The position numbers and the translations under genes are program-made. A stretch of 64,000 bases of DNA from RUG334 sp045599645 (GTDB lineage Bacteria > Muiribacteriota > Ozemobacteria > Ozemobacterales > Ozemobacteraceae). A model generated the notes under the pieces. It was given only the letters and a program-made list of their open reading frames with translations. It ran no database searches and was not told the origin of the DNA. Location of the stretch: assembly GCA_045599645.1 (NCBI GenBank), contig JAZRWI010000115.1:1-64000 (forward strand), read 5' to 3'. Below, piece after piece: positions 35,303 through 41,789 of this stretch (its first letter is position 1; every line of letters begins with the position of its first letter).

Positions 35303-35306
35303 TCAT
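34935..35306 (-). CDS. Overlapping frame: N-anchored coiled-coil protein (alternative or partner)
   Basis: 123 residues read in another frame of the same DNA, starting 4 nt before the 140-residue gene (ATGAATG). One N-terminal membrane helix (LGVLYVLPVIMVGIVCLWWF) is followed by an all-helical R/E/D/A-rich coil, like an i-spanin (Rz). Its ATG is only 2 nt from AGGAGG, which is poor spacing. The purine-rich coding of one coiled coil can keep a second frame open by chance, so it may be a shadow. If real, the pair would be a fully nested Rz/Rz1-type arrangement. Confidence 0.4.
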   Translation of the reverse strand: MNEMELGVLYVLPVIMVGIVCLWWFVADRRAGDQAEDELSRAEDRIGKAADRIADGTETVRESEALADRAEETQRGLEDYYRRIEEKAESVSELTKQSRNRAQRISELIEDCERILSEAKKKE

Positions 35307-35324
35307 TACCTCCTCTTAGATATT

Positions 35325-36761
35325 TTAGTCTTTAACAACTTTTAATGTTCCATTCATTAAATAGGGAAGCAAAGTATTTCTAACTTTGCTGAGTGCTGCG
35401 TTCTCTAGGTGATTTAAAGTATAAATATAATTAACAAACAAAGGTAAAATCTGAATAAGCATTGGAGGAAAGGCGAAAAGTGTATTGTTAGAAAACCTCT
35501 TGAATTTGAAGCATATTTCATTTGATTTGGTTTCTATAACTGTTTGATGTTCTCCCAGTTTTGGCAAATTTAAACCTGGATTGCAATCGTTCAACTCTTT
35601 AAAATTTTTATTTATTTCTTCAGATTGTTTTTTCTGTTTGAGAAAGTCTTCAATATTGATTCCTTTCGGAATCACATTTTTTAGAAAACTAGTATTTAAA
35701 ATCAACTGAATAGATTCTTGTAATTCAATTACATTCCTCAGCTCTTCTACCGCTTGTTTTATATCTCTAAAGCTGTCTAATGGGTCTTCACTATATTTTA
35801 TGTTATTTCTTAGTGATTCTACTTCATTGCGCTTAACGAAAGAACAGAAATTAGTGGTATTGGTGTTTGCGTTTCTAACAAAATCAACAACTTCTGGTTT
35901 TAAAACTTTTCTCTTTTTCGAATAAAGTCTGTTGTAATGTGAAGCGTCTTTTTCATCTGTTCCTCTATTAAGTTCGGTTACAGTTTTTGTGGAATAATCA
36001 TTATTTAAGTCAAAAAAGCCTATTAATTCATCAGGCTTTTTGCTCATCGTGAAAATTATAGTTGGTATATCCGTTTTGTCGAACATCTTATCCGGGCACA
36101 GTATAAGCTTATTAATAACTTGTTTTAGGTTAAATTTTTTATCATCTAAAACAGAATTACAAAAAATAAACGAAGCTTTTTCTGAATAATCCAAAGAAAA
36201 TTTTAAAAAAGCTGAATTATCAATATTGAAAGGTGGGTTGCTAATGGCTAAATCAAAATCGTTTGGAAGATCATATGAAAGAAGAGGTTGTTGTAGTATG
36301 CCATTTTTTATAGAATAAGCCTGTTTAAATTCACGTTTCAAAACATCAAATCGTATTACAAAACCCGTGAGTTTCAATAGCTTAAACACTATTATCAAAG
36401 CATAAATCATTTTCTCATCGTATTCGATACAAGTATATTCAGCTGAAGGATTAAGTAATGAAGCCTGATAGGTTAAAGCGCCAGAACCAGCACAAATATC
36501 AAGTATTTTTCTTTCTTTACCAGTAACAGAAATACCTGCCAAGAAATAAGCTAATGACTGAGAGGTAAAATCCTGTTTAAGATTATCTCTATCGGATGTA
36601 GTCATGATAAGACTACGCATCAGCTCAATCGGTTCACCTTCAGTTGAAAGATAATCAATAAAAGGCATTTCAGAATGAAGCGCGTCTCGTTCTATTGCCT
36701 TGAATAAATCGCCAAATCTTTTAAAAACTATATTTGCTATTTCATTTATAGGTTTAGTCAT
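35325..36761 (-). CDS. DNA adenine methyltransferase-like protein (N6, gamma/HsdM-type motifs)
   Basis: 478 residues. SAM motif I is ILDICAGSGALTYQA near residue 80 and the catalytic motif IV is DLAISNPPFNI near 175, the NPPF form typical of N6-adenine methylases. A helical region of about 200 residues follows that could serve target recognition. No restriction subunit is adjacent, so it is an orphan enzyme, likely protecting phage DNA from host restriction or altering host methylation. It sits inside the lysis region, before the spanin-like gene. Its start overlaps the preceding 50-residue gene by 8 bp. Confidence 0.85.
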   Translation of the reverse strand: MTKPINEIANIVFKRFGDLFKAIERDALHSEMPFIDYLSTEGEPIELMRSLIMTTSDRDNLKQDFTSQSLAYFLAGISVTGKERKILDICAGSGALTYQASLLNPSAEYTCIEYDEKMIYALIIVFKLLKLTGFVIRFDVLKREFKQAYSIKNGILQQPLLSYDLPNDFDLAISNPPFNIDNSAFLKFSLDYSEKASFIFCNSVLDDKKFNLKQVINKLILCPDKMFDKTDIPTIIFTMSKKPDELIGFFDLNNDYSTKTVTELNRGTDEKDASHYNRLYSKKRKVLKPEVVDFVRNANTNTTNFCSFVKRNEVESLRNNIKYSEDPLDSFRDIKQAVEELRNVIELQESIQLILNTSFLKNVIPKGINIEDFLKQKKQSEEINKNFKELNDCNPGLNLPKLGEHQTVIETKSNEICFKFKRFSNNTLFAFPPMLIQILPLFVNYIYTLNHLENAALSKVRNTLLPYLMNGTLKVVKD

Positions 36762-36906
36762 TTCTATTCTGCTTTTTACCCCCTATGAACATCATAGAAC
36801 CATCAGAACACTTGACTTGCTTAACTCCAGCTTCAATCTGTTTTTTGATTTGTCGTCTTTCGGATCTTGAATAATTCATATTAGTCTTGTGATAGCATTG
36901 TTCCAT
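36754..36906 (-). CDS. Small basic phage protein (50 residues)
   Basis: The frame starts at ATG 36906, where TAATG shares a base with the stop of the holin-like gene. GGAGGTAAATA precedes it. It encodes a Lys/Arg-rich helical N-terminal half (MNYSRSERRQIKKQIEAGVK) and CSDGSMMFIGGKK. It overlaps the methyltransferase start by 8 bp and is thus coupled to both neighbours. Role unknown. Confidence 0.6.
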   Translation of the reverse strand: MEQCYHKTNMNYSRSERRQIKKQIEAGVKQVKCSDGSMMFIGGKKQNRND

Positions 36907-37112
36907 TATTTACCTCCATATTTATTGACCAGAAATTTGCCGGCGACCTGTGATGATATGCCGCCACCGCCAGCAATGATAGAAAAGAGCGAATAGTCAA
37001 ATTTTTCTGGGGCAACAAATAGAATTGCTATGCTTACGATAACAAAAGCAAAGAACCCCACACAGCTAAGAATCTTAGTCAGGCTTGTTTTACCGTCATT
37101 TCCCTTGAACAT
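36906..37112 (-). CDS. Holin-like two-TM phage protein
   Basis: 68 residues: a short polar start, a membrane helix (about 13-32), a turn with the FDYSLFS segment, a second weaker helix rich in Gly and Ile, and a basic end (LVNKYGGK). Size, two helices and position in the lysis cluster fit a class II holin or a small accessory of it. It overlaps the DUF5675-like gene by 17 bp. The assignment rests on topology and context. Confidence 0.6.
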   Translation of the reverse strand: MFKGNDGKTSLTKILSCVGFFAFVIVSIAILFVAPEKFDYSLFSIIAGGGGISSQVAGKFLVNKYGGK

Positions 37113-37500
37113 TGACTACCTCCATGAATATGTCGCCTTCAGCCCGTCTGACTTCTTCCATCAGTGTGGCGACGGCAGCTCTTGATGTTGCAGTGAGGCC
37201 ATGGTCAGAAGTGTAGCCTCTCGATATGAGAATGCAACCGCTCGTTGATTCGGGCCCGTTTCCCGCATGCAGAAGAATGCCTGAACGGTCAGGCACGTCC
37301 ATCAGCATAAGATGGTCATATGGGAATTTTCTGCTCCAGTGACGAACGCACTGGTAACGGCCTTCGGGGATGCACGATACGTTTTTCCCGTTGTTTTTCC
37401 AGGGCAGCTCTAATGAGCAGAATATATTCTCGGGTGTGACCAGGACTCCCAGTGTCCGGTCATCGTAGAACTGTATTCTCAATAGTCTCAGAGTTATCAT
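37096..37500 (-). CDS. DUF5675-like phage protein
   Basis: 134 residues with the phrases LGVLVTPENIFCSLELPWKNN, SCIPEGRYQCVRH and GILLHAGNGPESTSGCILIS. These match the DUF5675 family, small phage proteins with an L,D-transpeptidase-like conserved His (LLHAGN) and Cys/Ser (SGCI) pair. In this lysis cluster it may act on the cell wall; no other endolysin is visible here. It overlaps the next gene upstream by 4 bp. Confidence 0.75.
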   Translation of the reverse strand: MITLRLLRIQFYDDRTLGVLVTPENIFCSLELPWKNNGKNVSCIPEGRYQCVRHWSRKFPYDHLMLMDVPDRSGILLHAGNGPESTSGCILISRGYTSDHGLTATSRAAVATLMEEVRRAEGDIFMEVVNVQGK

Positions 37501-37745
37501 TTATCATACCTCCTGTAACACTGCCCACATTGCAGATAGCTTCCCATATCAATAAGCGCAACCTTGGAACCATCTGGATTTCTACAATTCCAATTCGAGC
37601 AGAAACCATATTCGGTTTCTTCTTCATTGGCTAGAGGGTACAGATTTTCGCTCCTATCAACTACCAAGCTATTGCAGTCTGGTTCATAATTATGAATAGG
37701 AAATGTTACCTTCGTTTTTTCAACCAAATTCTTTTTCTTTTTCAA
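37497..37745 (-). CDS. Small zinc-ribbon-like phage protein
   Basis: 82 residues. A basic, polar N-terminal half is followed by four cysteines in two pairs (CSNWNC and CGQC, about 24 residues apart), a likely zinc site. It overlaps the following gene by ATGA and lies in the lysis cluster. Family not recognised. Confidence 0.6.
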   Translation of the reverse strand: MKKKKNLVEKTKVTFPIHNYEPDCNSLVVDRSENLYPLANEEETEYGFCSNWNCRNPDGSKVALIDMGSYLQCGQCYRRYDK

Positions 37746-37952
37746 TTAGAAATATCCTTTAGACTTAGCATAGCTTGTGAAAACGATACCTGCTACAGAA
37801 CTCAGTGCAGTTACTATAACGCCAACTGCGCTTATAACAGCAACAGTTACATTTGATGATTTAATATGTTTATCAACTTCTTCCATGTCTTTCTCCAATC
37901 TTTTTAATCTGTTTTCGTGATCAGCGTGATACGGACAATCAAGATTACTCAT
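37746..37952 (-). CDS. XhlA-like holin-associated protein
   Basis: 68 residues: a charged coiled-coil N-terminus (ENRLKRLEKDMEEVDKHIKS) followed by one membrane helix (TVAVISAVGVIVTALSSVAGIVF) and a basic tail. This is the layout of XhlA/BhlA-type proteins that accompany phage holins. It overlaps the 107-residue gene by 8 bp. Confidence 0.75.
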   Translation of the reverse strand: MSNLDCPYHADHENRLKRLEKDMEEVDKHIKSSNVTVAVISAVGVIVTALSSVAGIVFTSYAKSKGYF

Positions 37953-38268
37953 TTTTCTTACCTTTATCCTTCCAGCAGTTGCTCATATAACTTGGTTTCT
38001 GACAGCCGTCTTTCGATGCAAAAATGCATCCGCTGCATTCGTCGCATATAACACCATCATTATTAACAAACATATTTGCCTTCTTCCTTTCTATGATTTC
38101 CAGATCATAGATATAAACCCAACATTGCTCTAAAATGCCAAATTCGGGTTCAAATTCTGCTATTCTAATGTTAGAAGCTATAAGCGTCAGGCAGCCAACA
38201 TTAGAAATTGGTTCAGGTTCTTTATAACTCCATGTTCTGATTTTCATCTGGCAGTTGTTCGATTTCAT
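37945..38268 (-). CDS. Cys-rich phage protein of unknown function
   Basis: 107 residues with a beta-rich first half and a C-terminal half holding six cysteines (VICDECSGCIFASKDGC and CWKD), perhaps metal- or disulphide-linked. It overlaps the gene before it by 47 bp and the XhlA-like gene by 8 bp. It follows the retroelement in the same direction. Not recognised. Confidence 0.55.
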   Translation of the reverse strand: MKSNNCQMKIRTWSYKEPEPISNVGCLTLIASNIRIAEFEPEFGILEQCWVYIYDLEIIERKKANMFVNNDGVICDECSGCIFASKDGCQKPSYMSNCWKDKGKKNE

Positions 38269-38464
38269 CTCTTAGCCTATTGATTTCGTCTCGAATAGCC
38301 TGGCGCTGAGAATGAAGCTCATTAATGTCATATGGGGCTATTTGTCCTATAGCGATATACTCCTGATATTTTGCTATTTTCCAGTCTCCAACTGGTGAAG
38401 AGCTTGATGTCAGCTGGCACGTTAAATTTCGGATTTCCTGTTCTAGTCTTTCTCTTTCGTTCAT
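38222..38464 (-). CDS. Small phage protein with SSSS-x-GDWK motif
   Basis: 80 residues: an N-terminal helix, the segment LTSSSSPVGDWKIAKYQEY, and a helical C-terminus with PYDINELHSQRQAIRDEINRL. Short proteins with this SSSS..GDWK..YD..EL pattern occur downstream of tail-fibre regions in many phages. AAGGAG stands 10 bases before ATG 38464. The first 137 nt also encode, in another frame, the C-terminus of the retroelement reverse transcriptase. Confidence 0.75.
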   Translation of the reverse strand: MNERERLEQEIRNLTCQLTSSSSPVGDWKIAKYQEYIAIGQIAPYDINELHSQRQAIRDEINRLRDEIEQLPDENQNMEL

Positions 38465-39626
38465 GTTCTTCTAACTCCTTTTTAAAAAGTGAATTGAATA
38501 AATCCTGCATATTAAGCAGAGTTTTGTGACAATTAAATTTCCTTAGACTTCCAACCCAAGACTTATGAGTATTCAAAACATCAATAAATGGAAGCTTCTT
38601 AGTTTCAACCATAGCTTTAAGTTTCTTAAGTTTTCGCCTGTGCCTGGTTACGTTCTTACTGCAAATTCTTCTGGTTATGCGTCCTGAAGGTAGAACAGAA
38701 TATTTGATTTTGAGGAACGTAAATCCAGAGCTTAGTTTTTTAATTTGGGTTTTGTTGTCGCTTAGGGCTAAGCCGTAATTTTTAGCTATTTTCCTTATAT
38801 CAACCAGAAGACTGCGCAAAAATTCTTTATCGTTATGGATAATATAGAAGTCATCCATATAGCGACCATAGAACTTGATACCTCTTACTATTTTAATATA
38901 GTTATCAAGTTTTGATGGATAAAAGATTCCAGCAATCTGAGAAATCTGCGAACCTATGCCCACAGATTTATGCATAAAAGCTTCGCCAGTTAAAAGATTT
39001 TTATCGATCTCTTCGTAAGCTAAAGAGTTAAAAACATTATAAACTTCGCTTTCTCTCTTATCTTCAGGCAGATAAGAAATATCTATTTTGAAGGTATCAA
39101 TCAGCGAAGAAATAAAATCGATCGTAGCTTTATTCTTTATTTTTTCTGAAAATAATTTTATTAGTTTTTCGTGATTGATGTTATCAAAAAACTTTCTGAA
39201 ATCGCATAAAAGAATATAACCATCAGGCCCAAATTTCCTGATATATTTCTGAAGATGAACAGAAAGCCTTTTTCTGCTGAAATCAACGCCTTTATTCTCT
39301 AATGACGCACCATTGTCATAAATCAGATATTTTCGCAAGGCTGGCAGTAAAACCTGGTCACAAAGACAACGCTGCACAACTCTATCAGAAATATGCATTG
39401 ATTTAATTAATCTAATATGGCCTCTCTCGTTGAGTTTAAAACAGTTAAATGGCTTCTGTTTATAAGTGCCTGAAGCAATCCTCCCGGAAATGGCATTTAC
39501 ATTACTAAGAAGATTAGCTTCAAATCTTTGAACTGAAGCTTTCCAACTGCTATTTTTCTGAGCTTCGCGGAAAGCTGAAATCAAATTATCCAAGCTAAAT
39601 GATTGTTTTAACTTACTAATTTCCAT
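38328..39626 (-). CDS. Diversity-generating retroelement reverse transcriptase
   Basis: 432 residues. Polymerase motifs are the catalytic Asp in ILLCDFRKFFDNI (about 142), the DGR-specific I-G-x3-S-Q in VGIGSQISQIAGIF (about 224-230, in place of the usual retroviral QG motif) and the YMDD box (about 256-259). It copies the template-repeat RNA with errors opposite adenine and feeds the cDNA into the target gene. I start at ATG 39626: GAGGTG at 39638-39633 is 6 nt away, while the ATG at 39632 touches it. The end overlaps the next gene by 137 nt. Confidence 0.95.
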   Translation of the reverse strand: MEISKLKQSFSLDNLISAFREAQKNSSWKASVQRFEANLLSNVNAISGRIASGTYKQKPFNCFKLNERGHIRLIKSMHISDRVVQRCLCDQVLLPALRKYLIYDNGASLENKGVDFSRKRLSVHLQKYIRKFGPDGYILLCDFRKFFDNINHEKLIKLFSEKIKNKATIDFISSLIDTFKIDISYLPEDKRESEVYNVFNSLAYEEIDKNLLTGEAFMHKSVGIGSQISQIAGIFYPSKLDNYIKIVRGIKFYGRYMDDFYIIHNDKEFLRSLLVDIRKIAKNYGLALSDNKTQIKKLSSGFTFLKIKYSVLPSGRITRRICSKNVTRHRRKLKKLKAMVETKKLPFIDVLNTHKSWVGSLRKFNCHKTLLNMQDLFNSLFKKELEEHERKRKTRTGNPKFNVPADIKLFTSWRLENSKISGVYRYRTNSPI

Positions 39627-39772
39627 TGTCATCACCTCGCCTTGTTTCTAACAGCACCTGACGTATCAGGCTGTATCAAGGCATTAATTTATCTGGCATA
39701 ACCAGAAAAGATACTCTTTCCTATCCTTTTCCCATTTCGGCTATGGCCTACTCTTAGAATGGGATTAGATAT

Positions 39773-39886
39773 CGGACGGACCCCATTAGCGTTCGAAGCG
39801 CTGTTGTAGTTGGCGTTACCGTTGTTGTTGACATTCGCGAAATTCGTGGAAGAGGCGACCGCACGGAGCCACCAGTTCTCGCGGGC
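39773..39886 (-). repeat. Template repeat (TR) of the retroelement
   Basis: 114 bp between avd and the reverse transcriptase, transcribed with them. It aligns without gaps to 40511-40624. Of 17 mismatches, 16 fall on one of the 26 adenines of the TR sense strand (A to T, C or G), mostly in AAC or AAT codons; one is G to T at the 5' edge. The last 24 bases toward the 3' end carry two changes at one AAT and end in the invariant GGGGTCCGTCCG, the likely initiation-of-homing core. A CCTGA/TCAGG hairpin lies at 39658-39671, between TR and the reverse transcriptase. Confidence 0.95.
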
Positions 39887-39902
39887 TTTATAAAGAGTAT
39901 CT

Positions 39903-40448
39903 TTATTTTGTTTCATCTTTTAAAAGTCTGACTACTTTGTTGTCTGACTTTCTCCACCTTCGCAACAGAAAAATCTCTTTTTCAATGCTGTCTATATAGC
40001 ATTGAAGCTTATCAGCATTAACAGGCAAAATAGAGATTATGAACTGCATTTCGATGAGCAGTTGCTGACATGAATAAATAGCCGCATTCTGTAATTCACG
40101 TCTCTGAATTGATTCAGGTAAACTTGTTGGATAAATGGTATTAGCAGCAACTATATAATGAATAATATTTTTGGAAAAATCGTAGGTTGCATCCCTGAAT
40201 TTGGTTAATAGCCAATCAGGCCATTCTGCAGAAATCGTTGTAATATTATATTTTTCGAAAATAGGTTCTATTATATTTTTGTCGGCATCGCTAATTTTAG
40301 CCAAATGCTCAAACAATTTTACTGATCTGCATTTATCCTTAACACCGAAATCTCTCAGAAGCATAGTTGTTATACTACGCCTAAGAATCAATGCGTTACG
40401 GAAAAATTCCATTTCCGACAAGTTTCTTTTACTTTTTATTACTGTCAT
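39903..40448 (-). CDS. avd: Avd-like accessory variability determinant
   Basis: 181 residues, nearly all helical, as in the four-helix-bundle Avd proteins that bind the reverse transcriptase and template RNA. The C-terminal part (RRELQNAAIYSCQQLLIEMQ and EIFLLRRWRKSDNKVVRLL) is characteristic of retroelement-associated helical-bundle proteins. It lies between target gene and TR. I use ATG 40448, just after the target gene; a longer in-frame reading would run back through the variable repeat on the same strand and is rejected. It is longer than BPP-1 Avd (about 128 residues), with an N-terminal extension. Confidence 0.88.
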   Translation of the reverse strand: MTVIKSKRNLSEMEFFRNALILRRSITTMLLRDFGVKDKCRSVKLFEHLAKISDADKNIIEPIFEKYNITTISAEWPDWLLTKFRDATYDFSKNIIHYIVAANTIYPTSLPESIQRRELQNAAIYSCQQLLIEMQFIISILPVNADKLQCYIDSIEKEIFLLRRWRKSDNKVVRLLKDETK

Positions 40449-40462
40449 TTTTTTAATTCCAT

Positions 40463-40485
40463 TCTGGCTGCACAAGGCAGCCAGA
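40463..40485. promoter_or_regulatory. DGR target-site hairpin/cruciform
   Basis: TCTGGCTGC-5 nt-GCAGCCAGA, a perfect 9-bp stem with a 5-nt loop, 25 bp downstream of the variable repeat and just after the target gene stop. Retroelements such as BPP-1 need a hairpin of this size downstream of the variable repeat for efficient homing. No equivalent follows the TR core. It could also serve as a weak terminator. Confidence 0.6.
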
Positions 40486-40492
40486 TTAAAGA

Positions 40493-41407
40493 TTATTTGA
40501 GAAGGATAAACGGACGGACCCCAAGAGCGTTCGAAGCGCTGGCGTAGTCGGCGGAACCGTGGGCGTAGACATACGCGAAATACGTGGAAGAGGCGACCGC
40601 ACGGAGCCACCAGGAACCGCGGGCAGTTGCCCCGTTGAACCCTCTGCCGGTTTGAATCAATTCTGGATTAAGAGAGAAAAGCGGTAGTTGGCTTTTCCCT
40701 GCGCCGACGTCATAGAGAGAGCTTGAGCAAACCGTAGTTCCGTAAACCATTGGTTCAGACAATAAATCTATCTTTCTGTCTGCCTGCCAGGCCCATGAAG
40801 TTGATGCGCCAGTGAGACCGGCGCCCGCCATTGAAGCTGTTGCAGCAGTCATGGCTGTGGCAAACAAATCTTTATGGTTTAGAATATGGGAAGAACCGAA
40901 AGCATTAACGACTGCTGTAGCATAAGCCGGAAGCGTAGCAGCATACATTTCGGAACCGACGTATGCGCCGACAGTAGTATTTGAAGAATTCATTTTTGCT
41001 GTCGTTTTAAAGCAGTCTTCAGGAACTAGAACAACATGATGGGCAGTAATTTCGGTGTCGCCGCAGTGCAGGAAATGGTCGAGACCCGCAACAAGCCATC
41101 TTACGGTTTCGCTTCCGCCAATGCTGGAGTTCATGGCCATTTCGATGTAGTCACCTATGAAAATGTTGCGGAAAGTGCCGTTAGCAATATTAGCAGACAT
41201 AGCCCCGCTGGTAAAATCAGCAGTAATGTTCTTCCCTCTGTATATACCGTTATGAACACCTGCGCCATCGGGAACAAGAGCCCAGAACAGAGCACTTCTG
41301 GCGGCTGCTTTAAGCGTAGCACCGCCACTGACAATAGGTAGAACAATGTCATTGTATATCTGCGCTTCAGTAGCTGCTGTCAGTTCCGATATTTTCTTTG
41401 CTGTCAT
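40493..41407 (-). CDS. DGR-diversified phage tail/receptor-binding protein
   Basis: 304 residues. The N-terminus (AKKISELTAATEAQIYNDIV) is a common tail-attachment segment of phage fibre proteins. The C-terminal ~130 residues look like a C-type-lectin/formylglycine-type fold, ending in RGSWWLRAVASST, the variable segment and GVRPF. The variable repeat ends six codons before the stop. Eleven codons differ from the template, giving variable residues such as Y, A, H, S, D and L where the template has Asn. It lies directly after the tail hub genes, so it is probably the displayed ligand-binding tip. Confidence 0.93.
   Translation of the reverse strand: MTAKKISELTAATEAQIYNDIVLPIVSGGATLKAAARSALFWALVPDGAGVHNGIYRGKNITADFTSGAMSANIANGTFRNIFIGDYIEMAMNSSIGGSETVRWLVAGLDHFLHCGDTEITAHHVVLVPEDCFKTTAKMNSSNTTVGAYVGSEMYAATLPAYATAVVNAFGSSHILNHKDLFATAMTAATASMAGAGLTGASTSWAWQADRKIDLLSEPMVYGTTVCSSSLYDVGAGKSQLPLFSLNPELIQTGRGFNGATARGSWWLRAVASSTYFAYVYAHGSADYASASNALGVRPFILLK
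40511..40624 (-). repeat. Variable repeat (VR) of the retroelement
   Basis: The 114-bp counterpart of the TR at 39773-39886, at the 3' end of the target gene. It encodes residues from ARGSWWL to GVRP. Differences sit at TR adenines (16 of 17), which shows that past mutagenic homing has taken place here. It ends with the same GGGGTCCGTCCG core as the TR and diverges immediately after. Confidence 0.95.
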
Positions 41408-41669
41408 TTATTTTTTCCTCCTTTTTCGGTATCATTGATCCAAGGGCTTTATATAACTGGACTACCATAACGGGCTGCAGAGCGAGCCTTGCTTTGGTAG
41501 TCATACAGACTTCTTCGGGTTTCTCTCTGCCGTCTGCTTCAGCTTTGAGCCGGGTTGCCGCGTAGTCTATCTGGGCAAAGTCGATGATGATTTCGGATTC
41601 ATTCGGATAGATCCGAAAAGTATTAACATATTCAGATGATATGTTTGTGTTTGTTTCGCTGTATTTCAA
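41367..41669 (-). CDS. Hypothetical phage protein upstream of the DGR target
   Basis: 100 residues. The first half is polar with short beta strands (NTFRIYPNESEIIIDFAQID), followed by a helical part (LALQPVMVVQLYKALGSMI) and a Lys/Asp tail. The strand-then-helix layout and place between the tail hub and the fibre suggest a small tail accessory protein; this is context only. It overlaps the target gene start by 41 bp. Confidence 0.6.
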   Translation of the reverse strand: MKYSETNTNISSEYVNTFRIYPNESEIIIDFAQIDYAATRLKAEADGREKPEEVCMTTKARLALQPVMVVQLYKALGSMIPKKEEKINDSKENIGTDSSY

Positions 41670-41729
41670 TTTTACGTCTCCTTTAGCTTGTTGTTATTCG
41701 AAAATCTGTGTTCAACAGATGTGAAAGAG

Positions 41730-41789
41730 TTATTTCTTCAGAAATTTTTCACGCAGAAGCTTCAGCATCGTTATCACCCATTCGGGCAT
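41730..41789 (-). CDS. Possible 19-residue micro-ORF
   Basis: MPEWVITMLKLLREKFLKK, an amphipathic basic helix, starting inside the end of the hub gene. GGAGG stands 7 bases before ATG, but that GGAGG is also coding sequence of the hub gene. Only the ribosome-site match supports it, and the 104-bp gap here shows nothing else. Confidence 0.25.
   Translation of the reverse strand: MPEWVITMLKLLREKFLKK

Noticed and set aside
39689..39916. 75-codon open frame across the template repeat
   Set aside because: It reads like the target gene's C-terminus with Asn at variable positions because it is the template repeat. It has no suitable ribosome site and is a noncoding template.
40449..40610. Upstream extension of the avd reading frame
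   Set aside because: It runs through the variable repeat in another frame of the target gene, and its Arg/Cys-rich sequence does not look like Avd. The ATG at 40448 is preferred.
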